Positions 18,954 through 28,145 of a stretch of 43,726 nt of DNA are shown one piece after another. Position 1 is the stretch's first letter, and every line of letters starts with the position of its first letter. A program made the translations under genes and the position numbers. The notes under the pieces were generated by a model that worked only from the letters and a program-made list of their open reading frames with translations, was not told the DNA's origin and did not search any database. The stretch lies in the NCBI GenBank assembly GCA_005791255.1, contig SXXK01000127.1:1-43726 (forward strand), written 5' to 3'. This DNA comes from Planctomyces sp. (lineage in GTDB: Bacteria; Planctomycetota; Planctomycetia; Planctomycetales; Planctomycetaceae).

Positions 18954-21062
18954 ATGTTTGAGTTTCTGGCACAGAACTTTGCCGTTGCCGGAGGTGTACT
19001 GGCAGCCATTCCCTTGCTGCTGCACATGCTCCGACGTACGCCCGCCGTCCGCATGCCCTTCAGTCTCGTACGGTTTCTCTCGCCCACTCTTCCCAAAACC
19101 ACGCGTCGTTCACGCATCGAAAACTGGCCACTGATGCTCCTGCGAATACTCGCCGTTGCTCTGATCGCCCTCGCATTCTCCAGACCCTTTCAGAGAATTG
19201 CCGTCACCCAGGACTCTGCTGCTCCGGCTGGACGACGAATTGCCATCCTGCTGGACTCCAGTGCCAGCATGCGTCGTGATGGCATCGCTGAGTCGCTGCT
19301 GCTTCAATTTCGCGAACAAACTGCTGCACTTCAGCCCGCTGACATACTCAGTGTCTCAAGCTTCGCACAGACAACCAGAACACTGCTGACTGCCGACGAA
19401 TGGCGTCAGACAGACCCCGCCAGTCGAACTGCTCTGCTGCAGCGAGTTGAACAGCAATGGCAGCCGGACTGGACGGCGACGCACCTCGATTCAGCAATGC
19501 TCGAGGCTGCCGAAGAAGTATCCCGGGAACGGCTCGGCGAGTCGTCCGACGCCGCGTCCGTTATTGTCATCACCGACTTCCAGGAAGGCAGTCGGCTCGA
19601 TGCACTGCGATCGTCAGCCTGGCCGGATGGCGTAAGCCTCGAACTGCGTCCTGTGAAACCAGAACAGTCCGGTAACCGGGGCCTCAGCCTCGCCGAAGAT
19701 CAGAAATCCGGTCGAGTTCGAGTTCGCGTGACCGCCTCCGGTGACGCCCCCTCGGGCGCATGCACACTGCAGCCCTTTGACAGTCAGGGAAAACCTGTTG
19801 GCAATCCGATTCCGCTGGATATTGCACCCGGCCAGCGACGTACCGCAGCAATGCCGGAACCGACAGAAAATCAGCCACAGATTGCCGGTGTCGAACTGCT
19901 GGGTGATCCGCATCCGTTCGACAATGTGGTTGACCTGCCCCTGCAGCAGCAGAAAACCCGACGCATTCTGCACGCAGGATCCACTGACGCCAATGACGAG
20001 GAGTCCATGAGGTATTACCTGCAGCGAGTCTTCGACGGACAGGAAGCAGAACCTCTGGAATTGCTCGACCTCGTCACAGCCGACGGCATGCCGATTCCAC
20101 CTCCGGCTGATTCGAAACTCGTACTGCTCACCGACACGATTCCCGCCAGCCTGGCACCGACCCTGAAGCAGATTGCTGATCAGGGCGGCATCATTCTGGC
20201 AGCGATCAAATCGGCAGAGATGGCGTCGTCCATCAGCAGTCTGCTGCCCGCTGGACTGCAGTGGACGGAAGCTGAGGTGAAAGATTACGCGATCATGACC
20301 ACCACAAATTCTGAATCACAACTGCTCGCACCCTTTGCCGACGCACGGTTCTCCGACTTTTCCTCGATCCGCTTCTGGCATTACCGCAGGATCGAAGGTC
20401 TGCCGCAGGACAATTCCGTACAGATTCTGGCCCGCTTCGATTCAGGCAGCCCGGCAATCCTTGAAATCCGGACGCCGAGCGGGGGCCGCATCTTTCTGCT
20501 CACATCCGGCTGGAATCCCGATGACAGCCAACTGGCATTGTCCAGCAGGTTTCCGCCACTGCTGCTGCAGGTTGTTCGCATCGCATTTCCTGCCGAGGCC
20601 GCTTCACAACTGCATGATGCCGGGACAACTCTCAACATCACAGAACTCACGCAGGAAAAACAATGGCGATTGCAGCGACCGGACGGAACAACCGCCGCGG
20701 ATCAGTCCTCGCAGGATGCCACAATTCTGCTGAACGAACCGGGGCGCTGGATCCTGACCGAAGAAACACCGGATGGCCCCAGGGCCTCCAGTCTGCTGGT
20801 CACTGTAGCGGCCTCAGAGAGCCGCACGGAGCCGCTGCCGGAAGGTCAGTTACAGGCCCTCGGAATGGCTCCCGATGTGGCTGTCGTGCGAACCAATGAC
20901 GCCGAAAAACAGACCACCGACAACAATGCGGAAATGGATGCTCAGGAACTGGAATCCCAGCAGAAATACTGGCGTTACCTGCTGCTGGCCGGCATGGCCT
21001 GCCTGTTGCTGGAATCCGCACTGGCAGCAGCCACTGAACGCAAACAGGCAGCCGCGATCTGA
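18954..21062 (+). CDS. BatA/VWA domain-containing membrane protein
   Basis: BatA N-terminus (IPLLLHMLRRTPAVRMPFSLVRFL...PLMLLRILAVALIALAFSRP), VWA MIDAS LLDSSASM, C-terminal TM helix. Confidence 0.92.
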   Translation: MFEFLAQNFAVAGGVLAAIPLLLHMLRRTPAVRMPFSLVRFLSPTLPKTTRRSRIENWPLMLLRILAVALIALAFSRPFQRIAVTQDSAAPAGRRIAILLDSSASMRRDGIAESLLLQFREQTAALQPADILSVSSFAQTTRTLLTADEWRQTDPASRTALLQRVEQQWQPDWTATHLDSAMLEAAEEVSRERLGESSDAASVIVITDFQEGSRLDALRSSAWPDGVSLELRPVKPEQSGNRGLSLAEDQKSGRVRVRVTASGDAPSGACTLQPFDSQGKPVGNPIPLDIAPGQRRTAAMPEPTENQPQIAGVELLGDPHPFDNVVDLPLQQQKTRRILHAGSTDANDEESMRYYLQRVFDGQEAEPLELLDLVTADGMPIPPPADSKLVLLTDTIPASLAPTLKQIADQGGIILAAIKSAEMASSISSLLPAGLQWTEAEVKDYAIMTTTNSESQLLAPFADARFSDFSSIRFWHYRRIEGLPQDNSVQILARFDSGSPAILEIRTPSGGRIFLLTSGWNPDDSQLALSSRFPPLLLQVVRIAFPAEAASQLHDAGTTLNITELTQEKQWRLQRPDGTTAADQSSQDATILLNEPGRWILTEETPDGPRASSLLVTVAASESRTEPLPEGQLQALGMAPDVAVVRTNDAEKQTTDNNAEMDAQELESQQKYWRYLLLAGMACLLLESALAAATERKQAAAI

Positions 21063-21089
21063 TCAGCCACAGCAGGCCACCGACCAGCG

Positions 21090-22064
21090 TCAGGAGTTCT
21101 CCGGACCATTCTCGTAGAACATGCCCAGACGACGAAACTTCTGATAGCGACGCTCCAGCAGATCGTTCACAGGCAGTGGCTCAAGATTCTGCAGTGCTTC
21201 GACCAGCCGACTTTTCAGAGTCGCAGCCATCTTAAAATGATCCCGATGAGCCCCACCGAGCGGCTCCGGAATAACCTCATCCACAACACCCAGTGACAAC
21301 AAATCACGGCTGGTGAATTTCAGGGCTTTGGCGGCCTTCGGAGCATGCTGCGCACTCTTCCAGAGGATTCCGGCACAGCCTTCAGGACTGATGACCGAGT
21401 AATAGGCGTGCTCAAGCACCGCCACGTGGTCGCCTATCCCAATACCCAGCGCTCCGCCCGAGCCACCCTCTCCGATGACCACACACACAATCGGAACCTC
21501 AAGGGTCGACATGTCACGCAGGTTCACCGCGATGTTGTAAGCCTGACCACGCTCCTCAGCACCCACTCCAGGGTAGGCGCCCGGAGTATCAATCAGGCAG
21601 ATAATCGGCAATCCATAACGACTGGCCATCTCCATCTTCTGCATGGCCTTGCGATAGCCTTCCGGATGAGCACATCCGTAACAGCATTCGTTCCGCTCGC
21701 GCAGATTCCGCCCCTTCTGATGACCGACAAACATCACCTTGCGATCGGCCAGCCGAGCAAAACCGGTCACGATCGCCCGATCATCACCGAACGACTTGTC
21801 GCCGTGCAGCTCGACAAATTCATCGAACACCAGTTCGATGTAGTCAGGAGTCTGAGGCCGATCCGGATGCCGCGAAACCTGCACCGTCTGCCACGGATCC
21901 AGATTCGCATACCGCTCACGCGTCATCTGCGTGAGTTCCACACGCATACGTCGCATGATTTCCTTTTCTGCAGGAGTGGGGTCCTGCTGAGCTTCAAGCT
22001 TCAGCAGTCGCTCTTCCAGTTCGTACAGAGGTTTCTCAAAATTCAATTGATGCAGGGCGGCCAT
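21090..22064 (-). CDS. accA: Acetyl-CoA carboxylase carboxyltransferase subunit alpha
   Basis: FEKPLYELEERL, GDKSFGDDRAIVTGFARL, LIDTPGAYPGVGAEERGQ, GEGGSGGALGIGIGDHVAVLEHAYYSVISPEGCAGILWK. Confidence 0.96.
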   Translation of the reverse strand: MAALHQLNFEKPLYELEERLLKLEAQQDPTPAEKEIMRRMRVELTQMTRERYANLDPWQTVQVSRHPDRPQTPDYIELVFDEFVELHGDKSFGDDRAIVTGFARLADRKVMFVGHQKGRNLRERNECCYGCAHPEGYRKAMQKMEMASRYGLPIICLIDTPGAYPGVGAEERGQAYNIAVNLRDMSTLEVPIVCVVIGEGGSGGALGIGIGDHVAVLEHAYYSVISPEGCAGILWKSAQHAPKAAKALKFTSRDLLSLGVVDEVIPEPLGGAHRDHFKMAATLKSRLVEALQNLEPLPVNDLLERRYQKFRRLGMFYENGPENS

Positions 22065-22106
22065 CAGCGGTCATCCAGCGGTATCAGTCAGTAGAGCCGA
22101 AAAGCA

Positions 22107-22133
22107 CAGGTCAGAACCCGGGATTCTAACCTG
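22107..22133 (-). promoter_or_regulatory. Imperfect inverted repeat between kinase and accA (weak terminator or operator)
   Basis: CAGGT-c-AGAA-c-CCGGG-a-TTCT-a-ACCTG dyad; on the - strand followed by TGCTTTTC. Confidence 0.4.
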
Positions 22134-22198
22134 CTCGCCCCAACCGGCAAACACGGAGCCTGCCGGAGAATCACTGATTCCCGTGAGTTTTCAACAAA

Positions 22199-23728
22199 TC
22201 AGGCAATGTCGGGCAGCTCACTCCACTCCTCCAGATCCGCGACCTGCTCCGTCGGTTTGGCCGCAGCGGACTGTCGCCGTTCGAGCGGTAAATGCACATT
22301 TTTGGGGCTCGGCGGAGCTGCAGCGGGGGCAGGCTGCGGAGCTGCCACCGCCCGCGCCACCGGCTGCACCGCAGAAACGGGCGGTGCAGGAGCAGGATTC
22401 GGGGCTGCCGGAACCACAGGCGCCGCAGCCGGAACACCAGACTGAGGCATCATCGACTGCGGGGCCACTGCCGGCATCATCCCAGGCTGCGGCATCATCG
22501 GCTGTGGCATCATACCGGGCATCATCTGCGGCATCATGCCCGGCGACATCATTCCGGGCATCATCTGCGGCATCATACCTGGCATCATCTGCGGCATCAT
22601 CTGCGGCATCATACCCGGCATCATCCCGGGCATCATACCCGGCATACCGTAGGGCATCTGAGCCGCGGGGGCGGCGGGCTGGGATGCCGCTGCGGCTGCA
22701 CCGGATTTTTTCGGAGGCGCCATCTCGCCGATCGGAGCCGTCGTGCGTTTGGCTTTCGTCGGCTTCAGCGGCGCTGCAATTCCTCGCGAAACGCGATCCG
22801 CATCCGCTCGACTGTCCAGCCGCTTGTCCACGCTCAGACTTTCGTTGGCTTTGGCTTCACGCACTTTCTTCTCATGCAATTCCACAGGATCTTCCAGAAA
22901 CACCCGACAGTTGCGAAACAGGGACATCACATCCCGCATTTCCTGAGGACGATCCTTCGGTTTCTTTGCCAGCATCTTCATCAGGACCATGTCCAGTTCG
23001 GGAGTACAATTTTTGTTGACTGCCGATGGTGGTGCCGGTTCCTCACTGAGGTGCTTTTTGAGCAGGTCATTCGGGCTGAGACCGGCAAATGGCGGACTGC
23101 CGGTGGCGACTTCATAGAGCGTTACACCCAGACTGTAAATGTCGGACTGAGCGGAAGGAGGACGCCGCAGAATGATCTCCGGAGCAATATAGGTTCTGGT
23201 ACCCATAATGTTTTTCTGCTTGCCAGCCAGCAGTTTCATCACGCCGGTCGCCAGCCGGGACGCCAGACTGAAGTCGATCACCCGAACTTCACCAGTCTTG
23301 TTGACCAAAATATTGTCCGGCTTGATGTCCCGATGCAGCCAGCCTTTTTCATTGAGATGAACAAATGCCTGGCAGACCGCTTCAACAATCTTCTTCAACC
23401 GCGACTGTGTTTCCGGCAGGTTGGCTGACAACTGGGCCTTGAGGCTGGGAGCGCGGAAATAATCCATCAGCAGAAAACCGTGATCCCGATTGATCTCCAG
23501 TTTGTGGAACCGCACAAATCCCGGGTGCTCAAGCTGCGAACCAACTTTGTACTCGTGCTTCAGCACTGACTTCGCCTCGGCACTCTTCAGCGAATCCGGC
23601 AGCAGCAGCTTCATGGCAAGAGGCACGGTCCCCCCCTGCTCCACAACCTCCCACACCTGCGTCGAGCTTCCGGAGGCAATGCAGTTCTTCAGTTCGTATC
23701 CGCCGACAACATTCTGGTTCTCTGCCAC
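22199..23728 (-). CDS. Serine/threonine protein kinase with Met/Pro/Gly-rich C-terminal region
   Basis: LAMKLL Lys, WLHRDIKPDNILVNKTGEVRVIDFSLASR, GTRTYIAPE, SDIYSLGVTLYEVATGSPPF; tail MPGMMPGMMPGMMPQMM... Confidence 0.93.
   Translation of the reverse strand: MAENQNVVGGYELKNCIASGSSTQVWEVVEQGGTVPLAMKLLLPDSLKSAEAKSVLKHEYKVGSQLEHPGFVRFHKLEINRDHGFLLMDYFRAPSLKAQLSANLPETQSRLKKIVEAVCQAFVHLNEKGWLHRDIKPDNILVNKTGEVRVIDFSLASRLATGVMKLLAGKQKNIMGTRTYIAPEIILRRPPSAQSDIYSLGVTLYEVATGSPPFAGLSPNDLLKKHLSEEPAPPSAVNKNCTPELDMVLMKMLAKKPKDRPQEMRDVMSLFRNCRVFLEDPVELHEKKVREAKANESLSVDKRLDSRADADRVSRGIAAPLKPTKAKRTTAPIGEMAPPKKSGAAAAASQPAAPAAQMPYGMPGMMPGMMPGMMPQMMPQMMPGMMPQMMPGMMSPGMMPQMMPGMMPQPMMPQPGMMPAVAPQSMMPQSGVPAAAPVVPAAPNPAPAPPVSAVQPVARAVAAPQPAPAAAPPSPKNVHLPLERRQSAAAKPTEQVADLEEWSELPDIA
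22446..22657 (-). repeat. Degenerate repeat tract encoding MPGMM/MPQMM units
   Basis: Recurrent GGCATCAT(C/A)-(C/T)(C/G)CGG units on the + strand, reading as MPGMM/MPQMM on the - strand. Confidence 0.85.
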
Positions 23729-24091
23729 AAATCCAACCCTCGCCGAACAACAGGAGGCAGTGCGACGCAGGCCACCAGCAAGGTGCGAAAAAACACCTGC
23801 CAGACCTGGACACGCGGACTGATTATCGGGTAAATCATAGGCTCAGATCGCCCGGAACGCGAATTCAATTCCATCAGTCGAAGGAATCTGTTCAGGTATT
23901 TTTGAGGATTTTCGGGGCAAACACACGTTCTCACCCGGCTCTCAAACCAACTGAACGCTCGTGTTTTGTCCATTTCTTCCGATTTTTCCAATTCTCACCG
24001 GCTGTTACCCCCCTGCCCCCCGTTATAAATTCCACCAGCAGAATGACCTGCAGACTGCCTTGAATCCAATTGCCACCGGCCGGACCGCCTA

Positions 24092-25459
24092 ATGTCTCCC
24101 ACCCAGCGATACCCATTTTCTCGTCGAACTGCCGGCCTGGCAGCAGTCCTGCTCTGCTGCATGGCCCTCACCAACTCTGCCCCCGGCGGCGCCGTAGACG
24201 AGCCCGGAATTGTTCACCACGAATACTCCGGAGCACTGATTCAGCCTGGTGATGGTGATGGACAGGTACTTCGCCGATTCGAAGTCCAGACGTTTGATTC
24301 CCCCGCCTCCTGCTTCTTCCACCTGTCCGACGACCTGCGACAGGGTTGTCCCTGGCCCGACAGCTACGGACTCACGGGGCCGGAAACTTCCCTGAATCAA
24401 CTGCAGCCACACCTGCTCTACCCGTACGACGGCACACCCTGGTTTCTGGCACTCCCGCCCCTCAAAGTCGCTCTGCCCGCAGAGATTCAGCCCGGACATT
24501 CGTGGAATCAAAATGGCTGGCAGCTTACCGCCACCGAAGCTCGTACAGAGGAAAATCTGCAGATCTGGCAACTTGAAGCGCGAGAACCGCGAGGCCGCCG
24601 ACAAAGCCTGCAGGTTGACGCCACCAGCGGAATTCTCGTCCGCGCCGAAGCCGACATCTTCATGGGCCAGGGTGATCAGTTCCTGATGACCCTGGTACGC
24701 TCTGCCACCAAATCGCTGCCAGCCGAGCAGGCTCAGGCCATTGCACAGTCGCGCGATGCACTGCTGCAACTGCAGGCAAAACTTGGCCGACGCCCGGATG
24801 CACAACTGGCAGAACTCTCGCAAAGGCAGGTCACCGACGCCGCTGACGTCCTCGACGCAATCTCAAAACTGGCAGCCGGAACCGCACTCGAACGGCTCAC
24901 CCGGCAGATTCGGGCGGACGTCGAAATTCAGAAAAAACGACTTGAATCCGCCGCCGGACGAGCGGCGACACTGATGAGCTCTCCCGCTCCCGGCTTCACC
25001 CTGAATCTCGCAGCCGGTGGAAGCCTCAGCTCAGACAGTCTCAAAGGCAAAACCGTCATTCTGCACTTTTGGGACTACAAGGACTCACCACTCTCAGAAC
25101 CCTACGGACAAACTGGCTACCTCGAATTTCTCAACAACCGACGTCGCAATCAGAACCTGCAGGTCGTCGGCATCAGCACCAACGGAGACCTGCAGACCCC
25201 GGAGAACGTCGCACGCGGTCGCCGTTCAGCACGCAAAATTGCCGAGTTCATGAACCTCAGCTACCCCATTGGATATGACGATGGCACACTGCTGAAAACA
25301 CTGGGTGATCCCCGTGAATCCCGCGGCCAGCTGCCCCTCTGGGTCGTCATCGGCGCTGACGGAAAGGTCAAACACTATCACGCCGGCTTCTACGAAATCG
25401 ACGCCGCCAAAGGGCTGAAGGAACTGGAAGCAGTGCTGAGCGCAGATGCCGGAAAATAA
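24092..25459 (+). CDS. Secreted thioredoxin-fold/redoxin (TlpA-like) domain protein without CxxC
   Basis: Signal peptide; C-terminal LKGKTVILHFWDYKDSPLSEPYGQTGYLEFLNNRRRNQNLQVVGIS...LPLWVVIGADGKVKHYHAGF. Confidence 0.72.
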   Translation: MSPTQRYPFSRRTAGLAAVLLCCMALTNSAPGGAVDEPGIVHHEYSGALIQPGDGDGQVLRRFEVQTFDSPASCFFHLSDDLRQGCPWPDSYGLTGPETSLNQLQPHLLYPYDGTPWFLALPPLKVALPAEIQPGHSWNQNGWQLTATEARTEENLQIWQLEAREPRGRRQSLQVDATSGILVRAEADIFMGQGDQFLMTLVRSATKSLPAEQAQAIAQSRDALLQLQAKLGRRPDAQLAELSQRQVTDAADVLDAISKLAAGTALERLTRQIRADVEIQKKRLESAAGRAATLMSSPAPGFTLNLAAGGSLSSDSLKGKTVILHFWDYKDSPLSEPYGQTGYLEFLNNRRRNQNLQVVGISTNGDLQTPENVARGRRSARKIAEFMNLSYPIGYDDGTLLKTLGDPRESRGQLPLWVVIGADGKVKHYHAGFYEIDAAKGLKELEAVLSADAGK

Positions 25460-25471
25460 AACCACAACAGC

Positions 25472-26290
25472 TCAAAAGTTGTACGCCGGATTGTCCTTGT
25501 CAAAATCACTGTCCGTCAGTCGCAGATCCGGCTGGACATCCGTAAACAGATAGTCCTCGATTACCGGAGGTTTGGCGTCCTTTTTCTTCGGAAACCCAAA
25601 CTGCTGCACTCGCACCGGCAACTGTGTCTTTTCGTCGATCCACAGTCGAGTGATCTGGAAAGGGAACTGACGTCGCGGTTCAGGGTGGCTGCTCTCAATC
25701 ACCCGACAGTTGTACTTTTCGTACTTCTCAATCTTTGCGTCGGAAAAGTACTTCACGTCGCACTCGCCGTACTTCGACTCAACTTCCCACTGCTCAATCA
25801 CGGCCTGCACCATGTTGGCCATGCCGGCCTTGGTAATCGGATAGCGATTCTCAGCCTTCACCCGCGAGTCGTCAGGTGACAATGACAGAGTGCCAATCAG
25901 TGAGGCCAGCCCGGTCTCATGAACCAGCAGTTTGTTGTCATTCTGACCCGATACAAAAATGACTTCACGACCCTCTCTGGGGTCCTGGAAGAGCATGTAG
26001 ACACTGAATGGCTCATGCCGGATCTTCAGCTTCATCTTCTGCGAAATCAGGTCATCATCAACAACCTCTTTTTTCGCAAAAATGCACTCATATCCACTCA
26101 TCTGCAGGACCCGACGATGCGCGTCCCGCGCAACCCGCAGGGCTGGCTTCAAAGGATGCTCGGCCCCCGTCTCATCGGAGGACATCGCCACCGGCTGACC
26201 GGATAAAAACGCCGCGCCCGCTGCCGCCATTGCCCCCATAAACACGCGGCGCTGTGGCCTGCCGGCACCAAAACTCTCTGTGGCAGTCAT
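25472..26290 (-). CDS. DUF1571 domain-containing protein
   Basis: RVARDAHRRVLQMSGYECIFAKKEVVDDDLISQKMKLKIRHEPFSVYMLFQDPREGREVIFVSGQNDNKLLVHETGL; Tat/Sec-like N-terminus. Confidence 0.85.
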   Translation of the reverse strand: MTATESFGAGRPQRRVFMGAMAAAGAAFLSGQPVAMSSDETGAEHPLKPALRVARDAHRRVLQMSGYECIFAKKEVVDDDLISQKMKLKIRHEPFSVYMLFQDPREGREVIFVSGQNDNKLLVHETGLASLIGTLSLSPDDSRVKAENRYPITKAGMANMVQAVIEQWEVESKYGECDVKYFSDAKIEKYEKYNCRVIESSHPEPRRQFPFQITRLWIDEKTQLPVRVQQFGFPKKKDAKPPVIEDYLFTDVQPDLRLTDSDFDKDNPAYNF

Positions 26291-26509
26291 TACACGTTCC
26301 CCCAAATCGTCCGGCAGAATCCTTTGGCACCTGAATCCCGAAGCCCGACATGACTTTCAACTGCAGTCCTTTAAATCCATCGAGGATTTCCATGGCGGTG
26401 TTCAGTCAATAACTCAGGATCCCCAGGTCGAACCCAAAGTCCAGTCCTCGATGACTTCACATTTTGTGATTTCGCCCCGGCTCTGCCCGAAACACCAACA
26501 CCAGGTCCG

Positions 26510-26532
26510 GAAAAACCGGCAAAAACTGCCGG
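26510..26532 (-). terminator. Terminator-like hairpin with U-tract upstream of the DUF1571 gene
   Basis: - strand CCGGCA-GTTTT-TGCCGG-TTTTT; stem arms at 26516-26521 and 26527-26532. Confidence 0.5.
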
Positions 26533-26650
26533 TGCCCGCAGACCCACCCGTTTTTATCGCCCACCCCCGTCCACAGGGAAGCCAAAAACTGCAATTGCCG
26601 GAAATTCCATCGGAACATAAACTCCGGCAGGAACTGCCGATGGACTGGCA

Positions 26651-27355
26651 GTGAAAACATGTCCTGGAGTGGCGGGAATGGACTCCTCACGAAGTGGCCT
26701 GCTGTCGACACTGCTGATGACGCTGCCGCTGATTATCGTGCCGGCAATCGCTCTGTTACGCCCTGCAGGTGGACCCTCAGGTGTGTCGCAAACCATTGTC
26801 CGTGGTTCAGAATCTCCCGGTGACGCTTCCGGCGATGAACTCGACATCGAAATGCTCGAAGGTTTCGACAAATCTGTCAGCGATGCCCCGGAATTCCATC
26901 CGGATGAGACAACCGACGTCAAACGCCCCCCGGACGACAGCGGCATCGATGACCTGCTGCCCGATTCTTCACCCACACCCGGGGCCCCAAAAAAGCTGAC
27001 GTCAACTCTTCCGGAATCATCAGAAGCCATCGGCAGAGACCCATTCCAGCAGCTCGGCTCGAATGACTCACCCACCGACACTCCACAGAATCAGCCAGCC
27101 GGTGCCGACGTCGATACCGCGACGGAAGCCTCCATCCGACAACTCCAGGCACTTGGTGCCATACGGACACTCTGGTTCGTCCCCGGAACAACCACATCAC
27201 ACGGCTTCGCAGCGTTCTTTCGCGGCGAAACGGAGTTGGTTCGCTACCGCTTTGAAGCAACCGGCCCCACCCGATCCGGCTGTGTTGAAGACGTACTGCA
27301 GCAGGTTCGTCAGTGGCGAAATCAGTCCGCACGCAATACACAACCACTCGACTGA
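26651..27355 (+). CDS. Hypothetical protein with one N-terminal TM segment, acidic linker and C-terminal small domain
   Basis: ORF; LLSTLLMTLPLIIVPAIALL hydrophobic segment; C-terminal RTLWFVPGTTTSHGFAAFFRGETELVRYRFEATG... Confidence 0.55.
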   Translation: MKTCPGVAGMDSSRSGLLSTLLMTLPLIIVPAIALLRPAGGPSGVSQTIVRGSESPGDASGDELDIEMLEGFDKSVSDAPEFHPDETTDVKRPPDDSGIDDLLPDSSPTPGAPKKLTSTLPESSEAIGRDPFQQLGSNDSPTDTPQNQPAGADVDTATEASIRQLQALGAIRTLWFVPGTTTSHGFAAFFRGETELVRYRFEATGPTRSGCVEDVLQQVRQWRNQSARNTQPLD

Positions 27356-27392
27356 CCAGACAGCGACCCGGCCGACAAGTTCGAGACAACTC

Positions 27393-28136
27393 ATGCACGA
27401 CCGCACAACAATCGGTCCCTGGAACTGCCGCAGCAGCCAGCCGACATTCAGCCCCGCCGGCAATGCCCGGACGGAACGGGAAAAGATGCTTCAGCGAGCT
27501 CCGCAGGCCAGTCGGAGAAGCGCAGGGGCCGGACAATTGCAGGTCGACGGCAGCCTCACCAGAACTCTTCGCATCGCCCGACTCGAAGCGGCTCTGCTGA
27601 TCGCCGAAGGCGCAGTCCCAGCCAGAAAACTGGCTCAGTCGGCAAGACTGATCGATGGCCGCGAAGTCCAGCAAATGGTCTCACTTCTGAACGAAAGTTA
27701 CGATCGCACTCGTTCGGCTTTCCGTATCGAACAGACCGCCGCAGGTTACATCCTGATGACCCGCGCCGCACTGGCACCCTGGCTTGATCGATTGCATAAC
27801 CGACAGGCCGCCACACGACTCTCCGCGCCGATGATGGAAACCCTGACCATCGTCGCTTACCAGCAGCCTGTGACACGAGCCGATGTGGAAGCCATTCGAG
27901 GTGTACAGTCAGCAGAGATGATTCGGCAGCTGATGGATAAAGGTCTGATTCGAATCGCCGGAGAAGATGATTCACTCGGACGACCCTTCCTTTACGGCAC
28001 AACAAAACTTTTTCTCACCACATTTGCGCTGCGGCAGATCGATGACCTTCCGGGTTATGCAACCCTGCGAAAACCGGGCCGGGATTCCACACCCGCCCTG
28101 CTGCCTTTTCCGGAAGACGAAGATGCAGCCGCGTGA
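27393..28136 (+). CDS. scpB: SMC-Scp complex subunit ScpB
   Basis: RIARLEAALLIAEGAVPARKLAQ, APMMETLTIVAYQQPVTRADVEAIRGVQSAEMIRQLMDKGLIRIAGEDDSLGRPFLYGTTKLFLTTFAL; start estimated, ORF extends to 27063. Confidence 0.9.
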   Translation: MHDRTTIGPWNCRSSQPTFSPAGNARTEREKMLQRAPQASRRSAGAGQLQVDGSLTRTLRIARLEAALLIAEGAVPARKLAQSARLIDGREVQQMVSLLNESYDRTRSAFRIEQTAAGYILMTRAALAPWLDRLHNRQAATRLSAPMMETLTIVAYQQPVTRADVEAIRGVQSAEMIRQLMDKGLIRIAGEDDSLGRPFLYGTTKLFLTTFALRQIDDLPGYATLRKPGRDSTPALLPFPEDEDAAA

Positions 28137-28145
28137 TCTCTCCCC

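Noticed and set aside
22292-23428. + strand 378-aa His-rich ORF (RHHTGHHLRHH...)
   Set aside because: Antisense shadow of the Met-Pro-Gly kinase tail; the kinase motifs on the - strand are unambiguous.
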